From Streptomyces buecherae (lineage in GTDB: Bacteria > Actinomycetota > Actinomycetes > Streptomycetales > Streptomycetaceae): a DNA stretch of 64,000 nucleotides. The stretch spans positions 2,320,501 to 2,384,500 of the forward strand of contig NZ_CP060404.1 of NCBI RefSeq assembly GCF_014295035.1, written 5' to 3'. Under the pieces are notes generated by a model. That model ran no database searches and was not told the origin of the DNA. It saw nothing but the letters and a program-made list of their open reading frames with translations. The position numbers and the translations under genes are program-made. Position 1 is the stretch's first letter. The number at the start of each line of letters is the position of its first letter. This document shows, piece by piece, positions 28,307-35,937 of this stretch.

Positions 28307-28579
28307 ATGGCTGCCCCCTCCGCACCCGGCGAAGGCCCCGTGCGTCCGGTCTCCGTTTCCCTCCACGAAGGCACGATCGCCGCCCTCAAGGCACGTACCG
28401 GCAAGCGAGGGATGTCCGCCTACGTCGAGGCCCTCATCCAGCGCCAGCTTGAGCGGGACCGACTGCGCGAACTCATCGAAGACGCCGAAACCGAACACGG
28501 CACGGTGGACAGGGCGGCGGTCGAAACCAAGCGAGCGATTCTCCGCGGCGACACGGCCGGCTCGGTGGACGCGGCGTGA
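28307..28579 (+). CDS. CopG/RHH-type antitoxin of a VapBC-like pair
   Basis: 90 aa. No Shine-Dalgarno is visible; the transcript may start at or close to the ATG. An N-terminal beta strand (RPVSVSLHEGTIAAL) followed by two helices (GMSAYVEALIQRQLERDRL) is the ribbon-helix-helix pattern of DNA-binding antitoxins. The acidic C-terminal half would wrap the toxin. It overlaps the toxin gene by 4 bp (GTGA). Its expected role is to neutralise the PIN toxin and repress the operon through the upstream palindrome. Confidence 0.8.
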   Translation: MAAPSAPGEGPVRPVSVSLHEGTIAALKARTGKRGMSAYVEALIQRQLERDRLRELIEDAETEHGTVDRAAVETKRAILRGDTAGSVDAA

Positions 28580-28968
28580 GCGGGACGCTCGTCCTGGACT
28601 GTGAAGGATTGTCCAAACTCGTACGACGCTCCCCCGAAGTCACCGAGTGGCTGGTCGCGGCCGAGGAGGAGGACATCCGCGTGATCACCAGCTCTGTCAC
28701 GCTGGTCGAAGCCCGCGACCCCAAGGTCAACCAGGCCCGCTTCGACTATGCCGTCTCCCGCGTGAACATCGTCCCGCCCACCGAAGCCATCGCCCGCCAC
28801 GCCAGCAAGCTCCTCGCCGCTGCCGGCCTGCACGGCCATAAGTACGCACTCGACGCCATCGTGGCCGCCACCGCACTCGCCGCGCCCGCTCCCGTGACCG
28901 TACTCACGTCGGACCCCGAGGATCTCCGCGTGCTGTGCCGCCCCGACGTCCGCGTCATCAAGGTCTGA
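28576..28968 (+). CDS. PIN-domain ribonuclease toxin (VapC-like)
   Basis: 130 aa. The GTG start is coupled to the antitoxin stop. The PIN acidic set is complete: Asp8 (LVLDCEG), Glu45 (LVEARD), Asp93 (ALDAIVAATA) and Asp113 (LTSDPEDL). PIN toxins cleave structured RNAs using Mg2+ held by these residues. Size is standard. The surrounding genes are core metabolism; the pair looks like an independent cassette inserted between sdaA and the ECF42 locus, though no repeats mark its ends. Confidence 0.87.
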   Translation: MSGTLVLDCEGLSKLVRRSPEVTEWLVAAEEEDIRVITSSVTLVEARDPKVNQARFDYAVSRVNIVPPTEAIARHASKLLAAAGLHGHKYALDAIVAATALAAPAPVTVLTSDPEDLRVLCRPDVRVIKV

Positions 28969-29002
28969 CCCTGCCGGGCCACGGAAGGTGTGCGGGGCCT
29001 GG

Positions 29003-29506
29003 TCAGATCCGGGTCATGGTCGAGGTGTAGCCGCCCCCGCCGGGGTAGACCCAGTCGCCGGTCATGGTGGTGCCGTCGGCCGTGAAGGTGCCCCGGAAGT
29101 AGGCGGGGCTGCCCTTGGCGCCGGCCCAGATGGTGAGCTGGTCGCCGGTGAGTTCGTAGACGTAGTCGAAGGTGTTGCCCTGCGAGTCGTAGTAACGGGA
29201 GGCCACGTCCGCGCCGGTCGGCTCGCCGTAGGGGCGGAGGTTGCCGATGACCTCCATGCCGGTGACCGGCTCGCCGAACTGGACCAGGTCCACGTGCTGG
29301 ACGAGGAAGAACCCGCCGGTCAGCCACTCGTAGCGGACGGTCCCCTCCACGCCGCCGGTCACCTTCCAGGTGCCGACCAGCGGTGCGAGGGCGCGGAGTT
29401 CGGCGGTCGGCTCGGCGGGCGGCTGGTCCGCGTGGGTGGTCTCGGTCGTGGCCGTGACGGCGGTGGCGTCGGTGGTCTCGGTCGTGGTCGTGACGGTCTT
29501 GGACAT
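29003..29506 (-). CDS. DUF1579-like small beta-barrel protein, probable ECF42 target
   Basis: 167 aa. The ATG has GGAGAG six bases upstream. Residues 1-30 are Thr/Ala-rich (TTTTETTDATAVTATTETT). The rest is a beta-rich domain: LAPLVGTWKVTGGVEGTVRYEWLTG in pieces, then FFLVQHVD, FTADGTTMTGDWVYPG and STMTRI, as in DUF1579/lipocalin-like proteins of unknown function often linked to DGPF genes. Its promoter (TGTCGA, 17 bases, CGAGGT at 29569-29541) matches base for base the one driving the divergent YciI/DGPF-sigma operon, so I infer joint control by the ECF42 factor. Confidence 0.75.
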   Translation of the reverse strand: MSKTVTTTTETTDATAVTATTETTHADQPPAEPTAELRALAPLVGTWKVTGGVEGTVRYEWLTGGFFLVQHVDLVQFGEPVTGMEVIGNLRPYGEPTGADVASRYYDSQGNTFDYVYELTGDQLTIWAGAKGSPAYFRGTFTADGTTMTGDWVYPGGGGYTSTMTRI

Positions 29507-29540
29507 CGGGCTCTCCCTCTTGGTGGGTTACTCGACCGCT

Positions 29541-29569
29541 ACCTCGTGGCCGGGACCGGGTTCTCGACA
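29541..29569 (-). promoter_or_regulatory. ECF42-type promoter for the DUF1579-like gene
   Basis: Minus strand: TGTCGA (29569-29564), 17-base spacer, CGAGGT (29546-29541), placed about 35 bases before the start codon. The hexamers are identical to those of the opposite promoter. Confidence 0.7.
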
Positions 29570-29603
29570 GACTTTCGATGTGATCCACGTCATACGGCGC
29601 GGT

Positions 29604-29632
29604 TGTCGAAGGTGGGTCCACGGCTACGAGGT
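29604..29632 (+). promoter_or_regulatory. ECF42-type promoter for the DGPF-sigma factor operon
   Basis: Plus strand: TGTCGA (29604-29609), 17-base spacer, CGAGGT (29627-29632), 93 bases before the YciI/DGPF start. TGTCGA at -35 and CGA at -10 is, from memory, the signature described for ECF42 target promoters in Streptomyces. Confidence 0.7.
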
Positions 29633-29725
29633 TGCGGGCGGGGGCCGAGCCGGCCCCGTCGCGGTCGCCCTCAACACCCGGGCGACCGGACCTAACATCG
29701 TCGAACCGAGACCAGGGAGTGCCCC

Positions 29726-30097
29726 GTGAAGTACCTGCTGTTGGGTTACACACCGGCCGACGCGTGGGACGCGGCGACCGCCGACGCTCCGACCGAGGAG
29801 GCGCTGGCCGCCTTCGCGGTGTACCAGGAGTTCGAGAAGGAGCTGATCGCCTCCGGCGAACTGGTCAGCACCGAGGGGCTGGGCCACCCGGCGGTGAGCA
29901 CGACGGTGCGCCCCACGCCCGAGGGTGTGGTGGCGACCGACGGGCCGTTCGCCGAGCTGAAGGAGGTGCTGGCCAGCTTCGCCGTCATCGACGTCGCCGA
30001 CCGGGAGCGGGCCACGGAGATCGCCGCCCGGATCGTACGGGCGTTGGGCGAGCCGATCGAGATCCGGCCGGTCATGGGCGAGGACTTCGCGCCGTGA
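29726..30097 (+). CDS. YciI/DGPF-domain protein
   Basis: 123 aa. The GTG start has AGGGAG six bases upstream. A YciI-like ferredoxin fold begins MKYLLLGYTPADAW and carries the DGPF signature (VVATDGPFAELKE). DGPF proteins accompany ECF41/ECF42 sigma factors across bacteria; their biochemical action is unknown, with enzyme-like or regulatory roles proposed. The sigma gene follows after 70 bases on the same strand, and the promoter TGTCGA-N17-CGAGGT lies upstream, fitting autoregulation. Confidence 0.9.
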   Translation: MKYLLLGYTPADAWDAATADAPTEEALAAFAVYQEFEKELIASGELVSTEGLGHPAVSTTVRPTPEGVVATDGPFAELKEVLASFAVIDVADRERATEIAARIVRALGEPIEIRPVMGEDFAP

Positions 30098-30167
30098 CCA
30101 CCTGGCCGTGCCGCCGCCCTCGCCCCCGCCCGTACGACCGGGTGGGGGCGGCCCACCGAGGCCGGCG

Positions 30168-31475
30168 ATGAACGACGTGACCGACAAGGCCGACGGGGCC
30201 GACGGGGGTGCCGGGGCCGCACCGGTCGACAGGACCGACGGGGCCGGAGACGCAAGGGAGGTCGAGCACCTGCTGCGCACCGAGGCGCCGCACGTGCTCG
30301 GCGCGCTGACGCGACGCTTCGGCCGCTTCGACATCGCCGAGGACGCCGTGCAGGAGGCGCTGCTCGCCGCGCACGCGGCCTGGACGGCCGAGGGTGTTCC
30401 CACCCAGCCGCGCGGCTGGCTGATCCGCGTCGGCTACCGGCGCATGGTGGACCTGCTCCGCTCCGAACAGGCCAGGCAGCGGCGCGAACGGGACGTCAGC
30501 CTGGCCGAACTCGCCTCCCGTACCTCGGAGCCCGTGCCCGCGACGGACGACAGCCTCACCCTGCTCCTGCTGTGCTGCCACCCCGAGTTGGCGCCCGCCT
30601 CCCAGGTCGCGCTCACCCTGCGCGCCGTCGGCGGGCTGACGACCGCCGAGATCGCGCACGCCCACGGCACGTCCGAGGCCACCATGGGCACCCGCATCAG
30701 TCGCGCGAAACAGCGGCTGGCCCGCGCCGGTGCCCGCTTCACCCCGCCGACCGGCGCCGACCGCGAGAGCCGGATGGCCGCCGTCATGCGGGTGCTCTAC
30801 CTGGTCTTCAACGAGGGTTACACCGCCACCGCCGGACCCGACCTCACCCGACTCGACCTCACCAGCGAGGCGATCCGGCTGGCCCGCATGCTGCACGCCG
30901 CCGCGCCCGAGGACGCCGAGGCGAACGGGCTGCTGGCGCTCATGCTGCTCATCGAGTCCCGGCGGGCAGCCCGCACCGGCGCGGACGGCGGGCTCGTACC
31001 GCTGGACGAGCAGGACCGTACGCGGTGGAACCGCGACCTGATCCGCGAGGGAACCGCGCTGATCGACGGCGTCTGGGGCCGCCGCGCGGCGGGCCCCTAC
31101 CAGCTCCAGGCGGCCATCGCGGCCCTGCACGCGGCGGCCCCCTCCTCCGAGCGGACCGACTGGCCACAGATCGCGATGCTCTACCTGTGGTGGGAACGCC
31201 TCGCCCCGAGCGCCCCGGTCCGGCTCAGCCGCGTGGTCGCCGTCGCCCAGGCTTTCGGCCCCGTACGCGGGCTCGCCCTCCTCGACGACCTCAACCGGCG
31301 CCACGGCCTGGACCGCCACACCCTCACCCGGCAGCGCGAACGCGCCGTCCGCGCCCACCTGACCCATCTGTCCGGCGACGCCGCCCGCGCCGCCACCCTG
31401 TACCGCGAGGCCGCGGACCTCACCGACAACGAGGTCGAGCGCCGCTACCTGCTCGGCAAGGCCGACGGCGGGTGA
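30168..31475 (+). CDS. ECF42-group RNA polymerase sigma factor with C-terminal TPR extension
   Basis: 435 aa. Start ATG (NDVTDKADGADGG) with GAGG upstream; a longer frame begins in Pro-rich non-coding DNA. Sigma-2 region: FDIAEDAVQEALLAAH with RGWLIRVGYRRMVDLLR. Sigma-4 region: LTLRAVGGLTTAEIAHAHGTSEATMGTRISRAKQ in pieces. Then the long C-terminal part (VLYLVFNEGYTAT, IRLARMLHAAAPEDAEANGLLALMLL, DLTDNEVERRYLLGK) that defines ECF42/SigJ-like factors with DUF6596 and TPR repeats; this extension is required for activity in studied members. It has no anti-sigma gene beside it, as usual for the group. The trigger is unknown. Confidence 0.9.
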   Translation: MNDVTDKADGADGGAGAAPVDRTDGAGDAREVEHLLRTEAPHVLGALTRRFGRFDIAEDAVQEALLAAHAAWTAEGVPTQPRGWLIRVGYRRMVDLLRSEQARQRRERDVSLAELASRTSEPVPATDDSLTLLLLCCHPELAPASQVALTLRAVGGLTTAEIAHAHGTSEATMGTRISRAKQRLARAGARFTPPTGADRESRMAAVMRVLYLVFNEGYTATAGPDLTRLDLTSEAIRLARMLHAAAPEDAEANGLLALMLLIESRRAARTGADGGLVPLDEQDRTRWNRDLIREGTALIDGVWGRRAAGPYQLQAAIAALHAAAPSSERTDWPQIAMLYLWWERLAPSAPVRLSRVVAVAQAFGPVRGLALLDDLNRRHGLDRHTLTRQRERAVRAHLTHLSGDAARAATLYREAADLTDNEVERRYLLGKADGG

Positions 31476-31479
31476 CCGG

Positions 31480-34400
31480 CTAGCGCTCTCGGCTGTCGAG
31501 CGCGGCGCGCTCGCCCCCGCCCCGTAGCCGGTCGGCCGCCGCGCGGGCGTGCCGGGCCGCGTCGGTGGTGGTCAGCTCGGCGCCACGGGCGAACGCCGCC
31601 GCGAACGCGGGAACGCCCAGGGTGGCGCGGGCCGCCGCCGTGCCCCGGTCGACGTCGCCACGCTCGGCGGGCGGCAACGGGGCGCCCACGGAGCGCCGGG
31701 CCGCGTCGGCCGCGCCGAGCAGCAGGGCCGCGCTGGTGGCGGCGGGCTCGTCGGCGGAGCGGGCGAGCGCGCCCGCGAGGCCCTCGAGGGAGAGGGCGAT
31801 GGCGCGCGGCTCGTCCAGGGAGCGGGCGATGTCGAGGCCGCGCAGGTGGTACGTGGCGGCCAGGGCCGCGTCGCCGCGCAGTTCCGCGACGAAGCCCAGC
31901 TCGGCCAGGCGCAGGTGGTCGCCGGCCGGCGACGAGACCGCCGCGTAGCCGTCGCCGATGTGCCGCAGGTGCGCCTCGGCGGCGTCCAGGTCATGCGCGC
32001 GGCGCGCGCCGAGCGCCAGGCCCATCTCGGAGTGGATGACGCCGTACGTGTAGCCCTGTTCGGCGGCGCCGCGTCGGGCCCGTTCGTGCAGGTCGCGGGC
32101 CCGGTCCCAGTCGCGGGCCAGCAGCGCGAGGCGGCCGAGGCCGGACAGCCGGGCGGAGACCTCCGCCGCGAGGCCCAGTTCCCGCGCCATGCGCAGCCCC
32201 TCGTGCTGGCGGCGCGCCGCTTCCTCGTACGCGCCCCTGATCTCGGCCAGCGCCGCCAGTGGCGAGACGGTCTGCAACTCTCCCCACCGGTCGCCGAGTT
32301 CGCGGAAGAGGTCGGCGCCGCGCAGCCCGTCACGACCGAGCCCGGCCAGGTCGCCGCGGACCAGGGCGAGCATCGCCCGCAGAGCGAGGGCGGCGGCCGT
32401 GCCCCACCGGTCCCCCGTGGCGGTGCACAGGGCGAGGGTGTGCGCGTTCAGCTCGTCGCTTTCGGCGGTGGCACCCGCGCTGAACAGGCCGTACGCGCAC
32501 AGCCACAGGGCGCGGGCGCGGCGCGCGGGGTCCGGGATCGCCTCGGCGACGGGCCGTTCGACGGCCACCGCGCGGTCGCCCGTGAGCAGCGCGAACGCGG
32601 CGTGCAGCAGGGTGAGTTCGGCCGCCACGGGGTCGGCCCCGGCGGCCCCCACGGGGCGGGCGGCGCGGGCGGACCGCAGGCCGCGCCGGCCCTCGGTGAG
32701 TCGGCCCCGGAGCAGCCACCACCAGGCCAGGGACGCGGCCAGCCGCGCGGCGTCGTCGGCCGCGTCCGGCGCGGCGGCGGGCCCCGTCGCCTCGTCCAGC
32801 GCCCGGCGCAGGTTGTCGGCGTCGGCGTCCAGCCGGGCCAACCACGTCTGCTGCTCGGCGCCGTGCAGAAGGGGCGCGGCGCGTTCGGCGAGCGCGCGGT
32901 AGTGGCGCAGGTGGCGTTCGCGTACGGCGTCGAGGTCCGCCATCTCGGCCAGCCGCTCGCGCGCGTACGCGGCGACCGACTCCAGGAGCCGGTAGCGCCG
33001 TCCGGTCGGCGCGTCCACGACGACCACCAGGGACCGGTCGACCAGCCGCGTCACCAGGTCGAGCACGTCGTCGTGGGCGACCCCGTCCCCCGCGCAGACC
33101 GCCTCGGCGGCCGGCAGGTCGCAGCCGCCGCCGAACGCGGCCAGCCGGCGCAGCACGATCCGCTCGGGCGCGCTGAGCAGTTCCCAGCTCCAGTCGATCA
33201 CCGCCCGCAGTGTCTGCTGGCGGGCGGGCGCCCCGCGCTGGCCGGAGGTCAGGACGCGGAACCGGTCGCCGAGCCGGTCGGCCAACTCCCGTACGCCCAG
33301 CGCGCGCACGCGCGTGGCCGCCAGCTCCAGCGCGAGCGGGAGGCCGTCCAGGCGCCGGCAGATCTCCTCGACGGCCTCCCGGTCGTCGGGGTCGGCCGGG
33401 CCCGGGTCGACCGGGAAGCCGGGGGCGCGGGCGGCGGCGCGTTCCCGGAAGAGTCGCACGGCGTCGGCGGTCGGCAGCGGTTCGACCAGGAACACGGACT
33501 CGCCGGTGCGGCCCAGCGGTTCCTGGCTGGTGGCCAGCACGCGCAGACCGGGCGCGGTGTGCAGGAGGAGGGTCACGAGTTCGGCGGCGGCATCCACGAC
33601 GTGTTCGCAGTTGTCCAGGACGAGCAGGGCGCGGCGGTCGCGCAGGGCGGCGGCGAGACGGCGCGGCGGGGCGGGGGCGCGGGGGCCGCGCGGCGCCAGC
33701 GCGGCATCGTCCCGGATGCCGACGGCGGTGGCGACCGCCTGGGCCAGGTCCTCGACGGTCGCGGCGCGCAGGCCGGCGAACTCGACGAGCCAGACGCCGT
33801 CGGGGAACCGCTTGGCGTCGCCCGCCGCCTCCTCCGCCGCGGCCACGGCCAGCCGCGTCTTGCCCACACCGCCCGGCCCGGTGAGCGTCACCAGGCGCGC
33901 GGAGTCGAGAAGTCGTCCGACCTCGGCGAGGTCCCGCCGGCGGCCGATCAGGGAGGCCAGGGGCGCGGGCAGCCGCGCTCCGGGACCCACGAGGGGCGGC
34001 GCGACCGCCTCGACGGGCGAGCCCTCGGCCGAGCTTTGGGCCGGACGGGTCGGTTCGCGCTGGTACGGCGCGGGCGCGGGTTGCGGGGCGGCGGGGCCCG
34101 CTGGCGGCGGGGTGGGAAGGAGGCGCGCGTCCTGTCGGAGCACGGCCTGGTGCAGCTCGCTCAGTTCGGGGCTCGGGTCGACCCCCAACTCCTCCGCGAG
34201 GCGGGCCCGCAACTCCTCGTACGAGGCGAGCGCCTCGCTCTGCCGCCCCGCCCCGTACAGGGCCCGCATCTGGAGGGCGCGCATGCGCTCGCGCAGCGGG
34301 TGCCGCCCCACGAGGTCGGTCAGCTCGTCGGCGACGGCCGCGTGGTCCCCCGCGGCCAGTCGCGCCCGCGCCTGCTCCTCCCACGCGGACAGCCGCTGCT

Positions 34401-34881
34401 CCGTGAGGCGCTGCGCGGCGGGCCGTACGAACTCCTCGTCGGCGAAGTCCGCGTAGGCGGGCCCCCGCCACAGGGCGAGCGCCTCGGCGAACCGCGCGGC
34501 CCGCGCCCCGGGTTCGCGCACCTGACGGGCCTCGGCGACCAGGGCCTCGAACCGGGCGGCGTCCACCTCGTCGGCGGCGCCGGCCGAACCGTCGGGGCCC
34601 TCAGGGCCGCGCAGCCGCAGCCCGTAACCCGGCGGCTGCCGCACCACCCGGTCCCGGCCGATGACCCGGCGCAACTGGGAGACCCGGGACTGCAGGGCGC
34701 CCGCCGGCCTGCTCGGCGGCTGGTCGCCCCACAGGTCGTCGATGAGGCGATCCGTCGCCACCGGACCCCCGTCGTGCGCGAGCAGATCCGCGAGCAGCGC
34801 CCGGACCTTCACCTCGGGGACCGTGACCGCCTGCCCCGCCTCGTCCCACACCACCAGTGGCCCCAGCACCCCAAACCGCAT
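31480..34881 (-). CDS. SARP family transcriptional regulator (BTAD / NB-ARC / TPR, AfsR-like)
   Basis: 1,133 aa from the ATG giving MRFGVLGPLVVWDEAG; a GTG three codons earlier is possible. Order: OmpR-type winged helix plus BTAD (1-260, ending EELGVDPSPELSELHQAVL), Pro-rich linker, NB-ARC ATPase with GPGGVGKTRLAV near 340 and GLPLALELAA, then TPR-like helices to the end. Such regulators activate secondary-metabolite or developmental genes, with ATP binding as the switch. TATACA lies nine bases before the ATG, so the message may be leaderless. Two GTCTGAGC direct repeats (34902 and 34915) sit upstream, where SARP-type heptamer repeats would be. It is divergent from the SDR-MFS genes, which are its likeliest targets. 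The end nearly abuts the convergent sigma gene (4 bases). Confidence 0.88.
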   Translation of the reverse strand: MRFGVLGPLVVWDEAGQAVTVPEVKVRALLADLLAHDGGPVATDRLIDDLWGDQPPSRPAGALQSRVSQLRRVIGRDRVVRQPPGYGLRLRGPEGPDGSAGAADEVDAARFEALVAEARQVREPGARAARFAEALALWRGPAYADFADEEFVRPAAQRLTEQRLSAWEEQARARLAAGDHAAVADELTDLVGRHPLRERMRALQMRALYGAGRQSEALASYEELRARLAEELGVDPSPELSELHQAVLRQDARLLPTPPPAGPAAPQPAPAPYQREPTRPAQSSAEGSPVEAVAPPLVGPGARLPAPLASLIGRRRDLAEVGRLLDSARLVTLTGPGGVGKTRLAVAAAEEAAGDAKRFPDGVWLVEFAGLRAATVEDLAQAVATAVGIRDDAALAPRGPRAPAPPRRLAAALRDRRALLVLDNCEHVVDAAAELVTLLLHTAPGLRVLATSQEPLGRTGESVFLVEPLPTADAVRLFRERAAARAPGFPVDPGPADPDDREAVEEICRRLDGLPLALELAATRVRALGVRELADRLGDRFRVLTSGQRGAPARQQTLRAVIDWSWELLSAPERIVLRRLAAFGGGCDLPAAEAVCAGDGVAHDDVLDLVTRLVDRSLVVVVDAPTGRRYRLLESVAAYARERLAEMADLDAVRERHLRHYRALAERAAPLLHGAEQQTWLARLDADADNLRRALDEATGPAAAPDAADDAARLAASLAWWWLLRGRLTEGRRGLRSARAARPVGAAGADPVAAELTLLHAAFALLTGDRAVAVERPVAEAIPDPARRARALWLCAYGLFSAGATAESDELNAHTLALCTATGDRWGTAAALALRAMLALVRGDLAGLGRDGLRGADLFRELGDRWGELQTVSPLAALAEIRGAYEEAARRQHEGLRMARELGLAAEVSARLSGLGRLALLARDWDRARDLHERARRGAAEQGYTYGVIHSEMGLALGARRAHDLDAAEAHLRHIGDGYAAVSSPAGDHLRLAELGFVAELRGDAALAATYHLRGLDIARSLDEPRAIALSLEGLAGALARSADEPAATSAALLLGAADAARRSVGAPLPPAERGDVDRGTAAARATLGVPAFAAAFARGAELTTTDAARHARAAADRLRGGGERAALDSRER

Positions 34882-35126
34882 GCGCGTCACTGTATAGCCG
34901 CGTCTGAGCAGCGGGTCTGAGCGGTACGGGGCGGACGGGGCGGCGCCGCCCCGTGCGTGCGGTACGGGGCGACGGGGCACGGGGCACGGAGCGCGCGGGC
35001 AGCGGCCCGTGGGGCGGGCCGCAGCCGATCCGAAGGTTTTCCGAAGCGGCCCCGTGCACAGTCCTTCTCGCCGGGCCACACCGCACACCCGGCGCGGACG
35101 ACGGGTGCGGGACGGGAGTGGCGCAC

Positions 35127-35732
35127 ATGACCAGGTACGCGGGGACCGAGGCCGTGGTCGTCGGAGCGGCGAGCGACATCGGACTGGCCATCGCCAAGCG
35201 CCTCGTGGAAGGTGGCGCCCGGGTCCTGCTGTCCGCCGGTACGCCACAGGAGCACGCCCGGCTCCGCCGCGAACTGGGCCCCGCCGCCCAGGTGATGGCC
35301 CCCGGCGCGGTCGACGCCCAACTCGCCTCCGCCACCGACGGCGTGGACCTGGTGTTCGCCGACACCGTGGCGGCCGTGAGTTCCCTGGCCCCGTACCTGC
35401 GGGACGCCGGCGCGGCGGTGCTCACCGTGCCCGCCCCAGCCACCACCGTTCCGTGCCCCGTTGCCCCGTCCCCCACCGCCCCGTGTTCCGCCGCCGCGTT
35501 GCCCGACGCCGCGCACGCGCTCGCCGCCGCACTGGCCGGCCGTGGCATCCGCGTCAACGCGGTGGCCGCGAGCTGTATCGCGGCGCCGAGCGGCACCGCC
35601 GTGCCCCTCCCGCCGCTGGGTCGGCTCGGCGCCGCCGACGAGGTGGCCCGCGCCGCGCTCTTCCTGGCGACGGAGGCGACCTTCACCACGGGCGCGCGGC
35701 TCCCCGTCGACGGCGGCCTCGGCCACGCGTGA
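35127..35732 (+). CDS. Short-chain dehydrogenase-like protein lacking catalytic residues
   Basis: 201 aa. The ATG (TRYAGTEAVVVGAASDIGLAIAKRL) has GGGAG eight bases upstream. The Rossmann start GAASDIG replaces the usual TGxxxGxG, and the ending GRGIRVNAVA...AALFLATEATFTTGARLPVDGG is a standard SDR C-terminus. However, the central part is short: the usual N-A-G and Y-x-x-x-K catalytic motifs are missing, with a Pro/Ala/Cys-rich VPCPVAPSPTAPCSAAAL in their place. It may be an inactive SDR-derived protein, a binding partner or a decaying gene. It is first of a probable pair with the MFS gene and divergent from the SARP regulator. Confidence 0.72.
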   Translation: MTRYAGTEAVVVGAASDIGLAIAKRLVEGGARVLLSAGTPQEHARLRRELGPAAQVMAPGAVDAQLASATDGVDLVFADTVAAVSSLAPYLRDAGAAVLTVPAPATTVPCPVAPSPTAPCSAAALPDAAHALAAALAGRGIRVNAVAASCIAAPSGTAVPLPPLGRLGAADEVARAALFLATEATFTTGARLPVDGGLGHA

Positions 35733-35937
35733 CCCACGCGGCGCCGCCCCACGGCCCCGTGCTCCGTACGCCGCGTGCCCCGTACGCCCCCGCGCCCCGT
35801 GCCCCGTACGCCGCGCCCCGCGTGCGACCCACGCCCCACCACCCGCCCCAACCCCCAGACCCACAGCAGTCCTGGCCTCGGAGCCCGTGCGGCCCGGCCG
35901 CCCAGCCACGCATCCCACCTGAACCGGAGTTCCTCGC
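35733..35937. repeat. CCCCGTACGCC-type repeats between SDR-like and MFS genes
   Basis: At 35745-35850 the words CCCCGTGC(T/C)CCGTACGCC and GCCCCGTACGCC recur about seven times. The remaining bases up to GGAG (35925) hold the MFS ribosome site. The same words appear in other intergenic gaps of the window. Confidence 0.65.

Noticed and set aside
34882..35247. Longer N-terminus for the SARP regulator
   Set aside because: It would run through the divergent SDR-like gene; the winged helix starts exactly at the chosen ATG.
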